In this document: one piece after another, positions 10,260 to 20,187 of the stretch
Layout of the letters: every line of letters starts with the position of its first letter
How positions within the stretch are numbered: position 1 is the first letter of the stretch
Assembly (NCBI GenBank): GCA_017893485.1
Contig: CM030366.1
Location: 204,717,826-204,781,825, forward strand
Source of the DNA: Hemerocallis citrina
Lineage: Eukaryota; Streptophyta; Magnoliopsida; Asparagales; Asphodelaceae
Length of the DNA: 64,000 nucleotides
Direction of reading: 5' to 3'
Program-made: the position numbers and the translations under genes
The notes under the pieces: generated by a model
The model's database searches: none
What the model saw: only the letters and a program-made list of their open reading frames with translations
Told to the model about the DNA's origin: nothing

Positions 10260-12928
10260 CATCCGAGATTGACTAGTTCGTCTCGACACTCCCCCAGTCC
10301 CGGTCGGCTATGGCCTTCTTCAAGCGAGCGGCTTCTAGGCTGAGCTCCTTAAACTTGTTCATAAATTAGTTTACCGCGGCCTCTCGATCACGTGCCTGCT
10401 TACGATGGTACGTCAGCACACTCTCCTTGGATCCCAGCTCATTTCGGAGCCGGAAGACCACTGCGGAACACAGGTCGGCACCGATGGTCTCGTGCGTCTA
10501 TCAAGAAGAGGGGAAAAACAGTGGGTCACTAAAGAAGCTTGCGAAAAACTACAAGTCACAGAGGATCGGCCAAAAATCTTTTCTTTTATAAATTCAAAAT
10601 TTTGGACAACAAAAGGCGGTGGCCAGTCCACACGAGGCAAATACAAGTCTAAAGAATAAGTATAATTCCTAAACTATATTTTAGAGGGGGACGACACCTC
10701 TTCGTCAGCCTGATCGCCCCCGGCCTCCTCCAGAAGAGGGTCCCCCAACTCCTCCTCCTCCTCGCCGCCGGGCGTCAGCGGATGCACGGGAAGCCGCCAC
10801 CTGAAGTGTAGGTGGTCGACCCGAGCCTCCGGGTAGAGCTGGAGGAAGTGCTCCTTGGCTCGAGCGTAGGCTTCATCCTGAGCCAGGATCAGAGTGTCCA
10901 CCAAGGTGTTCTGCAGCTCCTCAGCTTCCGCCTTGTCCTTAACCTGAAAGTGCACCAGCTCGTTCGCATGATGGTCTTGCAGCGAGGCCATCTGAGCTTG
11001 GAAGACTGCCTGGGTTGACTGGGACTCCGTCAGCTCGTCTTTCAGATGAGTCACCTCACGAAAATACTTCTCGGCGTTCTTCCTCTCGACAACGACCTCC
11101 TTCTCCAGGCACTTGTGGAAGTGTTGCCCATGAATCAACGCCTGGCCGAGGAAGATCAAGTTATAAAAAATCCCTAAATTCTATGCATAAAGCGAATACT
11201 AAACACTTGTTGCCAGAGTCATCCGATCCCACTCCGTGGCGAGATGCTCCACCACCTCCAGTGCCACCGGGCCCTCAGTCAGGGTATCCCCTGCCTTGAC
11301 CCCCTAGTCCGGGGTGTGCGACCCCATGCCTTGCCTGCCCACCATCTCCTCGGCATTGGGGCGAAGTGGCGGGAGCCCCTTCTCCAAGACGGCGGCCACT
11401 TTCTTACTATCGGAGCTCGCCCCCGGTTCCTTCGTCGACCTCGACGAGTGGTGGTGCTTCTTTGTCCTCTTCGGGGATGGCTCCGAAGGCCCTGAGGCCA
11501 CCCCTTTATTGGGCCCCACTATCGAGGCAGCCTTCTTCTCCTGGTCAGCCCTCCTTTTAGCGGCTATAGCCAGCAAGGCCTGTCGGTTGTCGAGCTGCTT
11601 TGCGGACATCTCTACAAAAAGAAAGAAAAGGGAAAAATGTTAACACGAAGGCAAGAAGATAAATAGATTAGAAACAAAAACATACTAGGGTCGGCTGGGC
11701 TCAGTCCGGCTCGGGCCAGGTGCAACTCTGTGATGCGCGGCCACTTTATGCTATGCCCTTCCACAATCTTCTCTACAGTCGCCCACTCTTTATCCGTCAA
11801 GTCACTACGCTTCGGGGGCTTATGGTTCGGCCTACTGAAATTCCAAATAGTTGCAATTTCCCAAGGCTTCCCACTCCGGACGATAAAGTACTTCTACTTC
11901 CATCCTTTAATAGAGTCAGGGTGGCTGTGCATCACCCTCCTGTGAGGAAGCGGCGAGAGGTAAAAAATCCCCTCCACGTCTCCGAGCGAGCTCATCCCTA
12001 GGATGGCATGGAAGTACGTAAGCCTCAGTTTGATCCCTATCTCCTGGCACTTCAGAATGAAGCAAACCAGGTGTTTCCACGAGTTGGGGCCATACTGCAT
12101 TGGACTCAGCTCTCCCCACTTCAACACCCTCTCAATAAACAGGTGCAACGGCAGCCTCAATCCCAAGACGAAGGTATCCTCAGGAAACATCTAGAAGCTC
12201 GACTCCAGCACTGCAGTTGGATGAATTCCACAGTTCGGCACCAGAAGTTCGTATTCCTTTGGAATGAAGTAGGCTGCCCTTAAGATAGGCAGGCAGTCCG
12301 CCTTCAAAGCACACTGGACACTGTCCATCTTGATCATGGACCGACCCGAGTCCCACAGCAATGAAGTAAACGCGAGAAGCCCCTCCACGTCGTCAGGATA
12401 CATCCTGATCAACCATGGGTTTTTATTGGACAGATGGGGAAACTTGAACCCGGACTCGGGTCCGTATTTGTCTGGCTTGCCCGGACTATCAGGATGAATC
12501 CACTTCCTTTTTCTCCTATGGGGGCAAAGCTTCCTCTCCGGAGATGGGGTCGATAACGGGGGTAGAGGTGGAAGATCTTCTTCTTCCTCAGTTGCCTCTC
12601 CCGCGGTTCATTCTTCCCCTTCCCCCCGATCGTTGCCTCCCTCGGTTCCTCGTTCGGACCCCTCCTGGTCGTCCTCCTCAACAAGCTCCTCTCCTTCGGG
12701 GCCTCCTTCCTCACGCTCACTCTCCTCAACAAGCTCCTCTCCCGACCTATGGGTTCGTAAAGAGGGCACGTCATAAATCACGACACCCTCGCCCCCCGAT
12801 CCTAAATCCGACTGGACCTCTTCCTTCACTTCAAAGTCATCAAGAGACCAAAATGACGACGTCAACTGGATTTCCTCCACAGCACGACCTGAAGAGCTTG
12901 CCTCGGAGCCAGACTGAGAACGCGACAT
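10260..12928 (-). pseudogene. Antisense ORF of the gypsy element, 'putative gypsy type transposon' (PF04195-like) protein
   Basis: From ATG at 12928 leftward. First comes an acidic N-terminus (12608-12928). Then, in one frame across TAG stops, comes the globular domain: WLIRMYPDDVEGLLAF (about 12.4 kb), LGLRLPLHLFIERVL and GPNSWKHLVCFILKC (11894-12190), then KEWATVEKIVEGHSIKWP (11.7 kb). A GT-AG intron (about 11610-11686) leads to a basic Lys/His/Ser-rich exon (11304-11609). After a second likely intron comes a coiled-coil exon ending in an acidic tail (10674-11159). A further coiled-coil piece at 10.26-10.5 kb lies past that stop. Breaks include TAG between 12190 and 12191, TAG at about 11893, TAG at about 11303 and a frame change near 12.5 kb. 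The function of this family is unknown; the resemblance to the 'Transposase_28' family is by motif only. Confidence 0.65.
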
Positions 12929-13309
12929 TGCGAAACAAAAATACTAACCTCATATATTGGGAAACAGGAAGATCAACGAAAAATGGTCACCGAAGGCTGT
13001 GAAAGAAACTCTAGTTGTCTAAAGAATGAGTGCAAGGTGAAGAAATAGGGGGAGGGGTGGGAGATTTATAATAGGGGAAGGGACTCCTCGAATTCTGCGA
13101 GAAGATCTGAACCGTTGGATCTTGAACATCAAGATCTAACGGCCACCAGGATCTGAATCACTTCGATTCTCATGCCCATGACATCAGCCTAGAGCATAAA
13201 AATACCTCTTTACCTTCGACCCTATCAGCCGGTACAACAGCTTGAAACATGTGGCCAACTACTCGAGTACTATGCCTTTTTTAACTCCCAAACTTTTCCA
13301 ACCAGTCTT

Positions 13310-15160
13310 GTGGGCTCGACGCTCGGATGTCACCGTGAGCCACACTAAGCTTCTCCCACAAGTTTGGGGCTCGACTCTCGATTGTCACCGCGAGCCATAT
13401 CAAGCTTCTCCCACAAGTTTGGGGCTCGACGCTCGGATGTCACCGCGAGCCACACCAAGCTTCTCCTACAAGGTTTGGGGCTCGACGCTCGGATGTCACC
13501 GCAAGCCACACCAAGCTTCTCCTACAAGGTTTGGGGATCGACGCTCGGATGTCACCGCCAGCCACACCAAGCTTCCACAACAAGCTGAGGCTCGGCGCTC
13601 GGATGTCACCGCGAGCCAGACCAGGCTTTTCCAACAAGTCTTGGGGCTCGGTGCTCGGATGTCACCGCGAGCCAGACTGGACTTCTCCAACAAGGTTTGG
13701 GGCTTGGCGCTCGGATGTCACCGCAAGCCACACCAAACTTCTTCCACAAGTTTGGGGCTCGACGCTCCGATGTCACCGCGAGCCACACCAAACTTCTCTT
13801 ACAAATTTGGGGCTCGACGCTCGGATGTCACTGCGAGCCACACCAAACTTCTCCTACAAGTTTGGGGCTCGACGCTCGGATGTCAACGCGAGCCACACAA
13901 AGCTTCTCTTACAAGTTTGGGGCTCAATGCTCGGATGTCACCGCGAGCCACACCAAGCTTCTTTTACAAGGTTTGGGGCTTAACGCTCGGATGTCACCGC
14001 GAGCCACACCAAGCTTCTCCTATAAGGTTTGGGGCTCGACGCTTGGATGTCACCGCGAGCCACACCAAGCTTCTCCCACAAGTTTGGGGCTCGATGCTCG
14101 GATGTCACCTTGAGCCACGCCAACCTTCTCATACAAGGTTTGGGGCTCGACGCTTGGATGTCACCGCGAGCCACACCAAGCTTCCCCAACAAGCTAAGGC
14201 TCGGCGCTCAGATGTCACCGCGAGCCAGACCAGGCTTCTCCAACAAGTCTTGGGGCTCGGCGCTCGAATGTCACCACGAGCCAGACCAGGCTTTTCCAAC
14301 AAGTCTTGGAGCTCGGCGCTCGAATGTCACCGCGAGCCAGACCTGGCTTCTCCAACAAGGTTTGGGGCTCGGTGCTCAGATGTCACCGCGATCCACACCA
14401 AACTTCTCCAACAAGTTTGGGGTTCGGCGCTCAGATGTCACCGCGAGCCACACAAGTCTTGGGGCTCGGCGCTCGGATTTTACCGCGAGCCAGACTAGGC
14501 TTCTCCAACAAGATTTGGGGCTCGACGCTCGGATGTCACCGCGAGCCACACCAAGCTTCCCCAACAAGTTGAGGCTTGGTGCTCTGATGTCACTGCGAGC
14601 AAGACCAGGCTTTTCCAACAAGTCTTGGGGCTCGGTGCTCGAATGTCACCGCGAGCCAGACCAGGCTTCTCCAACAAGGTTTGGGGCTCGGCGCTCGGAT
14701 GTCACCGCGAGCCACACCAAACTTCTCCCATAAGTTTGGGGCTCGACGCTCCGATATCACCGCGAGCCACACCAAACTTCTTTTACAAATTTGGGGCTCG
14801 ACGCCGGATGTTACCGCGAGCCACACCAAACTTCTCCTACAAGTTTGGGGCTCAATGCTCGGATGTCACCGCGAGCCACACCAAGCTTCTCTTACAAGTT
14901 TGGGGATCGACGCTTGGATGTCATCGTGAGCCATACCAAGCTTCTCCTACAAGGTTTGGGGCTCGACGCTCGGATGTCACCGCGAGCCACACCAAGCTTC
15001 TCCTACAAGAATTGAGGCTCGACGCTCGGGTGCCACCGCGAGCCATACCAAGCTTCTCCTACAAGGTTTGGGGCTCGCTGCTCGGATGTCACAGTGAGCC
15101 ACACCAAGCTTCTCCAACAAGCAGGGGGCTCGGCGCTCGGATGTCACCTCGAGCCACCCC
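13310..15160. repeat. Minisatellite A, period about 55 bp, roughly 33 copies
   Basis: Tandem copies built on GGGGCTCGACGCTCGGATGT, then CACCGCGAGCCACACCAAGC and TTCTCCTACAAGGTTT. Successive CTCGGATGTC words sit at 13322, 13377, 13432, 13488, 13544 and 13598, giving steps of 54-56 bp. Variants alternate between AGCTTCTCC and AGACCAGGCTT cores. The period is not a multiple of 3 on average, and long open frames exist in several frames on both strands only because the repeat lacks stops. It lies in the 3' UTR position of the gypsy element. Confidence 0.95.
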
Positions 15161-15164
15161 TAGC

Positions 15165-16030
15165 TTTCACCACGAGCAGGGGGCTCGCCTTCCGACCCTC
15201 GATGCTCGGCAAAGCGAGCACTTATTCTTCGGCTCTCGACATCCCCATAGCTTTTCCAGCAAGTACGAGGCTCGTCTTCCGATCCTCTACGCTCGGCTAA
15301 GCAAGCCCCTACCTTCAGCTCTCGATGTCCCCAGCTTTCCCAACAAGTGAAGGGGGCTCGGCGCTCGGTGGTGACCTCGAGCCACCCCCTAGCTTTTCCA
15401 ATAAGTATGGGGGGGTCAGCGCTCGGTGGTGACCTCGAGCCACCCCTAGCTTTCACCACAAGTAGGGGAGGGGCATCGGCGCTCGGTGGTGACCTCGAGC
15501 CACCCCTAGCTTTCACCACAAGTAGGGGGGCTCATCTTCTGACCCTCGACGCTCGGCTAAGCGAGCATTTATTCTTCGGTTCTCGACGTCCCCATAGCTT
15601 TTCCAACAAGTACAAGGATCGTCTTCCGACCCTCTACACTCGGCTAAGCGAGCCCCTACCTTCGGCTCTCGACGTCCCCATAGCTTTTCCAACAAGCATA
15701 GGGGCTCGTCTGCCGACCCTAGGCGCTCGGCTAAGCGAACCCCCACTCTTTGGCTCTCGATATCCCCATAGCTTTTCCAACAAGCATAGGGGCTCATCTC
15801 CCGACCCTAGGCACTCAGCTAAGCGAGCCCCCACTCTTCGGCTCTCGACGTCCCCATAGCTTTTCCGACAAGCATAGGGGCTCGTCTCCCGGCCCTAGGC
15901 GCTCGGTTAAACGAGCCCCCACTCTTCGGCTCTCGACGGCCCCATAGCTTTTCCAACAAGCATGGGCTCGTCTCCCGACCCTAGGCGCTCGGCTAAGCGA
16001 ACCCCCACTCTTCGGCTCTCAATGCCCCTC
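15165..16030. repeat. Minisatellite B, period about 88 bp, in the same 3' UTR
   Basis: Longer repeats combining GCGCTCGGCTAAGCGAGCC, ACTCTTCGGCTCTCGACGTC and CCCCATAGCTTTTCCAACAA. TAGCTTTTCC occurs at 15681, 15769, 15857 and 15945, an exact 88 bp step. The left part (15165-15540) is a transition zone mixing units of A and B, which suggests B arose from A by recombination. Confidence 0.9.
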
Positions 16031-16184
16031 ATACCTTCAAAGGGATCTTCTTCATCCTACCCCGCTGGCCTCTCCAGAAAGATACGAACCACATTATCAC
16101 CATACACACCTCTCCACTCTTCCTACAAAGGCAAATCACTCCTACACGGCTAGGTTATCCTGCCCTCCAGGAGTGGGGGGCTCC

Positions 16185-16707
16185 TGATATGGGTCAGATG
16201 ACGTGGCCCCTCCTGGGCCACCAGACCCTTCAAAACCCGCTCTCCCCTGATCATCAGATCAACCCAGAGCCTCATGGGCTTCTGCCACGTCAAGCCCACG
16301 AGAAAACGGGTCCAAACCCGGTCCAGCAGGATCTCAGACTCGTTTGCTCTGCCTATAAATACTAGGCCCCCTCCCTCACTGGCAAGGTAATCAATCTTTT
16401 TCCTCCAAAACCCTAGCTACTGTTGCTTTCCAGTGACTGACTAGATCGTCGAAGGGCCTATCACCGGATCTCTCCCGGTGTTTCTAGGCAGAGTGCAGGT
16501 ACACAAGACCGAGCCGAGCCCCGAAGATCCGAGCCGAGCTTACTGGATCCGAGCCGAGCACCAGGTCCCCGCCTCACCGCTCTTACCCCCGAGCCGGCTC
16601 CAGCTACCCGAGGTCGGACCAGGACCAGTACTGCAATAGGACTTCTACTATACAAATTACAAGAACTCACACCTGTTGCCCCCACACTCCAAAAACAAAC
16701 CGCATCA
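16185..16707 (+). repeat. 3' LTR of the Tat-like gypsy element
   Basis: Starts TGATATGGGTCAG directly after the GGGGGGCTCC purine tract and probably ends at ...CGCATCA (16707), giving TG...CA ends and about 523 bp. A CTATAAATACTAGG TATA-type box lies near 16350-16365. The next base block (16712 on) matches another locus at 52.99 kb, which supports the right boundary. No second LTR is in the window, so identity and age cannot be measured. Confidence 0.7.
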
Positions 16708-16709
16708 CC

Positions 16710-17091
16710 TAGTTATTGTGAATCTCGGTAAAAGTTCGGTGGTGAATAATTTTATTGTTGCAGATTATATGACGGGTAATTCTTAGCTGGTGGTATTTTC
16801 TCCATTGTAGCAGACATATGACTTGTTAACTTCTTTAGTCTGCTGCCTGAACGAGTTTCTCCTCTTTCATTTGGCTTATGCTAACAAATAAATCTTCCCA
16901 GCTTTATTTGCAGCATGAACGCATACACGAGAATATATTGTCAAGTAAAATCAGAGAACATGATCATAAAAGTGTCAAGTATGTGAAACTATATGGAGTT
17001 TGGTTGTGCAAACATTTTTTCGCAGCTGCCCTACGGGGCTCCACCCTGACTCTTGAATTTTTTTTGCATGGTTAACATGTATGAAGAAGGC
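16710..17091 (+). repeat. Diverged inverted duplicate of 52623-52990
   Basis: From AGTTATTGTGAATCT to GTTAACATGTATGAAGAAG this block matches the reverse complement of 52623-52990 with scattered substitutions and small indels. It contains several intron-acceptor-like TTTGCAG strings and a short open frame (LYLQHERIHENILSSKI, KYVKLYGVWL) whose family I do not recognise. Stops occur at the same place in both copies, so present coding is doubtful. It could be a captured gene fragment or part of an undescribed element. Confidence 0.75.
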
Positions 17092-17205
17092 ATTGTTCTT
17101 CATTCTCCCTCTTTTGCTTTCTTCTCTCAAGTTGGGGACCAGCCACTTTCCTCCCCAACCCTAAGCTCTCTTATATTATCTCAGAAATAGAAAAAAATCT
17201 CTTGT

Positions 17206-18075
17206 TCTTGTTATGGATTGGAACTGGAGCTGTAGTGAAGTGTTATGCATCAATGGTTGGCTAATGTGATATAGAGAAGTTGGTATCAGTTGTGCACGTT
17301 GGGTATTGTTCATGTCTGAACAGACACATGCTTGATATAGGTGAAATGTATATAGCTGATACTGTTCATGTCTGAACAGATATAATGGTTTGGGCCAATT
17401 GTATAATGGGACGGGTTGAGGATAAGTCAGTCATTCTGTTAGGCAGTTAGAACTGTAGCAATCACGTGCTTGCCACTTGGTTGTTTCTATAAAAGAGCCA
17501 TCAGAATTCTGTTGTAACTAATCAAGATTCAATAAAAATTCCAATTCAGTCTCATTCTTCTTCTTCGTTCTCTTGAGTTGTGATCCATGGCGAAAAGCAA
17601 GAACAACCAGATTTCAACCCATTCCAACGTGGTATCAGAGCCAACCACTTGTGATGAAGACGATCGCGATGTCGGAGGTCCATCGGTGGTGGAGTCGGAG
17701 ATTGCGGAGATGAAGAATCAGATGGCAACGGTTCAGACGCAGCTCGAATTCATGGTGGAACAGTTGCGTGAGATGGCGATTCAGCGCACGAATCCATTCA
17801 TTCCAAAATTTCCTGCAAATCCAAGTTCCGATTTTGTTCATGAGGTAACAAATCGCAACTCTCTTCATTCTAGGCCTTCATTTGGATCTGGAAATGCTCC
17901 TAGAACACCATTCAAAATGGAGTTTCCAACATTCACTGAGGGAGATCCAACTGAGTGGATCTGCAGTGCTAAGCAATTTCTTGATTTCTTTGAGGTGGAA
18001 GATAATCAAAAGTTAAAGGTTTGCGTCATTGAATCTTAAAGGTAAAGCTACGCAATGGTATCAGAGCCAACTCCA
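17206..18075 (+). mobile_element. Ty3/gypsy fragment: 5' LTR end, PBS and start of gag
   Basis: An LTR-like stretch (about 17.2-17.63 kb) with TATAAAAGAGCC near 17491 is followed three bases after ...CATTCCA by TGGTATCAGAGCC (17630-17642), the initiator tRNA-Met primer-binding site. Gag coding follows. The element is cut off soon after the gag motif ATQWYQSQLHAS (about 18045-18080). The left LTR boundary is uncertain and no 3' LTR was found, so only the 5' end remains. Confidence 0.65.
17587..18039 (+). pseudogene. Gypsy gag N-terminal fragment
   Basis: The 150-residue frame runs through the primer-binding site, so the true gag start must lie downstream of 17642. It has an alpha-helical segment (EIAEMKNQMATVQTQLEFM) and the start of the retrotransposon gag domain (KMEFPTFTEGDPTEWICSAK). 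It breaks at ...KVCVIES. The expected continuation (KGKATQWYQSQLHAS) resumes immediately in another frame, so there is a small frameshift near 18025-18040. Everything after that is missing. Confidence 0.75.
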
Positions 18076-18104
18076 TGCTTCTTAATTCTCTATAGAGACT
18101 GGAT

Positions 18105-18410
18105 TAAAATTACTAGTAGACCCGGGTTAGGCCAGTGTCGCTAGAGTGAAAGCCGCCGAGAGTCGGAAAGGGCTACCTAGAGGCAAATTACTGGTAGGTC
18201 CGAGCCGGGCCAGTGTCGCTAAAGTGAATACCGCCGAGGGCGGCAGGTTACAGAAGCGTGGTGGAATGTTCTGATCCAAATTTAGTCCCACATCTATTAT
18301 ATGGGGAATCAATGTTGGGTAGTTATAAACTTGGGCTCCCTCCCTTTAATAGCTAGCTTTTAAGGGTGAGTTCTCCTGGGTTCCTAATAGTTCTTCTCTA
18401 GCCACCCCAG
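18105..18410. repeat. LTR relic with an internal direct repeat
   Basis: Two copies, about 81 bp apart, of AAATTACTRGTAG...GGCCAGTGTCGCTARAGTG followed by CCGCCGAG (18105-18165 and 18186-18245). Next comes TCCCACATCTATTATATGGG and a TTATAAACTTGGGCTCC stretch ending near 18410 that looks like the U3/R part of a plant copia LTR. No partner LTR, primer site or coding was identified. Confidence 0.5.
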
Positions 18411-18470
18411 TCACCACCGTCAGCTTCTTTCTATCTCAAATTCTCAACCACTCTTCTCTTATTTACCTCC

Positions 18471-18719
18471 ATGGCCGCAATGGCCACTCTCCATCCTCGT
18501 CCAAATCCCAGGATTCTCCTATCTTTCCACCCATTCATGGTTATTACCATCACAACCCTTCTTCCCAAACTCAACACTCTTTTCCTCCCTTCGACCACCA
18601 TCGCAACCACTATCAAACTCCTTTCCTCCAACACCATGTTCATGTCCACTTTTGCACCTTTGTTCTTCTTCCGGTACCATCATTGGACCACCCCATCTTT
18701 CTTTTTCCCTTTAAATTAA
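18471..18719 (+). other. Pro/His-rich open stretch, not assigned
   Basis: An 82-residue frame directly after the LTR relic. Its low-complexity alternative frames (Pro/His/Ser-rich) fit a decayed gag leader better than a host protein. There is no recognisable domain. Confidence 0.25.
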
Positions 18720-18723
18720 ACTA

Positions 18724-18748
18724 GTAATTTGTACGTGTGGTGCATTTC
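18724..18748 (-). mobile_element. Helitron 3' terminus, isolated
   Basis: On the plus strand, ACTAGTAATTTGTACGTGTGG. The complement reads a hairpin with GTACAAATTACTAGT, the CTAG-T ending of a minus-strand plant Helitron, very like the termini at 27775, 37036 and 42782. No matching 5' end was found nearby. Confidence 0.45.
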
Positions 18749-18749
18749 T

Positions 18750-19442
18750 TATTTTTTTAGCTCACACTCTTGCGAATTACCTTCGAGAGTATCAATATTT
18801 ATTTTATATATATATGGAAAGAGATGAATTGTAGGATTTTTTTTAAAAGAAACATAATGATATTATTAACATCCTTGATTCTATTTTTGGTGAGAGATCC
18901 TTCCTAATTCTAAGAGAGCTAGAGTAAATCTTTCTGCTTTCATAGCTGCCTGCAAATTTTTTATTCCCTCTTCCAGTAGTGGTACTACACCTGATGTTGC
19001 TGTTCAGAGTGTTCAACCTACTGTCTCTGCTACTGAGGATGCTGATGATTCTGATACTTTTAATGAGGAAGTTACTGATATTTTTGAAGTGCCTATGGTA
19101 CTGCTGATTCTGTTCTTATTGTTGATGCTTCTGGGGACAATATTGCCTTTGAAGATGTTGATCACTTTGTTCCTCAGGTTACTACTACTGGTGCTCCTTC
19201 AGTTTCAATGATGTGCATCAGGAAGATTTGAAGGATGACCCTATTTCTATTACAATTGCCTCTATCACGAATTAGTCCAACTTTCAACAAGAGTACATTA
19301 TTGGTGTTCGTCTAGCTCAATCCATTCAGGCTGCTAATGAAAGCAATCAAACTTTGCTTCGGGCATTGATGTTGTGATCTTAGCTCCTTAATTTGTAGTT
19401 CCTCTTGCCATTCTGTCTTGTGCTCTATCTTTTTCATCTTTC
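18750..19442. other. Region without a supported gene
   Basis: Contains broken open stretches (for example TTPDVAVQSVQPTVSATEDA near 18.98-19.05 kb) rich in Asp/Ser/Thr that read like decayed retroelement or gene-fragment coding. No family recognised; several stops and frame changes. Confidence 0.3.
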
Positions 19443-19445
19443 TTA

Positions 19446-19830
19446 GATCATCTCCAACCATGCTAGTCATTTCTTACTTTCAGCTAAAATAGCAGGTTTT
19501 GGAAAAAAAAATTGCTACAATGAGACTCGCCAAAATAGATTTTCTCGGATTGACTCGCCAGATCTGACGAGTTTGTATCGCACTGCCAAACTTTTCCTCC
19601 ACTCTTTCCGCCTCTCAAAACCCAGACATAATCTCGCGATCTGCATAAAATCGCGAATAGAGAAAAAAATCACGTTGAGGATAATCAAATCGCGATCACT
19701 ACTCGCAAGGAGGAAAATGAAATCAGGATCGCGAGGAGAAAAAAAATCTCGAGAAAGAAATCAAATTGCGGTAGCAAGGAGGAAAAATCAATTGCGAGAA
19801 AGAAATCAGTGACGGAATCCAATTGCCGCA
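19446..19830. mobile_element. Left end of a Harbinger-like element
   Basis: Starts GATCATCTCCAACCATGCTAG after TTA (19443-19445), very like the ends of the element at 7835-9671, and has the same AGCTAAAATAGC-type subterminal words. The opposite end was not found, so it is probably truncated. Confidence 0.45.
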
Positions 19831-20187
19831 TATTGAAACTCTGTAAATTGGGAAGAAACTACGGGCAGTAATTAGTGGCGAAGGTTCATCCAATTATGCA
19901 ATACCAGATATTCTCTGAATTGGCTAGCATACCCACAAAATATATAAATAAAATATCTCCTAATTTCATTTCCTAAAGCAGTATGCTATAACATGCTTCT
20001 AAGATATCATCTATTCCACACACACACACACAAAACACAAATTAAATTCCCAATAATTCAAGCATCTCAGAATCATTGTTCTCTACTTCAGGAATTCAGA
20101 GTACAGATTAATTTACAACAGCATCCTATCTACTTCAGGATCTTATCTGGATGATATGCTTCATTCAGCGATTCTTAAGGGAGCAAG

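Larger units (their letters stand above)
10055..16707 (+). mobile_element. 3' part of a Tat-like Ty3/gypsy retrotransposon
   Basis: Read on the plus strand, the block has an antisense ORF remnant (about 10.1-12.9 kb), two minisatellite families (13.3-15.16 and 15.16-16.03 kb), a purine tract GGAGTGGGGGGCTCC (16170-16184) and an LTR starting TGATATGGGTCAG at 16185. That order (antisense extra ORF, tandem-repeat-rich 3' UTR, PPT, 3' LTR) is what is known of Tat-lineage gypsy elements such as Grande, Retand and Ogre. Neither gag-pol nor a 5' LTR is present upstream, so the element is 5'-truncated. GC content is clearly higher than in surrounding DNA. Lineage is inferred from architecture, not from pol. 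Confidence 0.7.

Noticed and set aside
12544..13002. Plus-strand 152 aa Pro-rich frame
   Set aside because: Shadow of the acidic N-terminus of the antisense ORF on the minus strand.
13310..15160. CRISPR-like regular repeats
   Set aside because: No unique spacers: the entire period is conserved, it lies in a plant gypsy 3' UTR, and no cas genes exist here.
13242..15859. Long overlapping open frames on both strands, up to 418 aa
   Set aside because: They are translations of the 55 and 88 bp minisatellites, open in several frames at once; no domain or codon bias.
16878..17075. 65 aa frame as a gene
   Set aside because: No family recognised; the inverted duplicate at 52.6 kb shares upstream stop positions, so coding is not supported.
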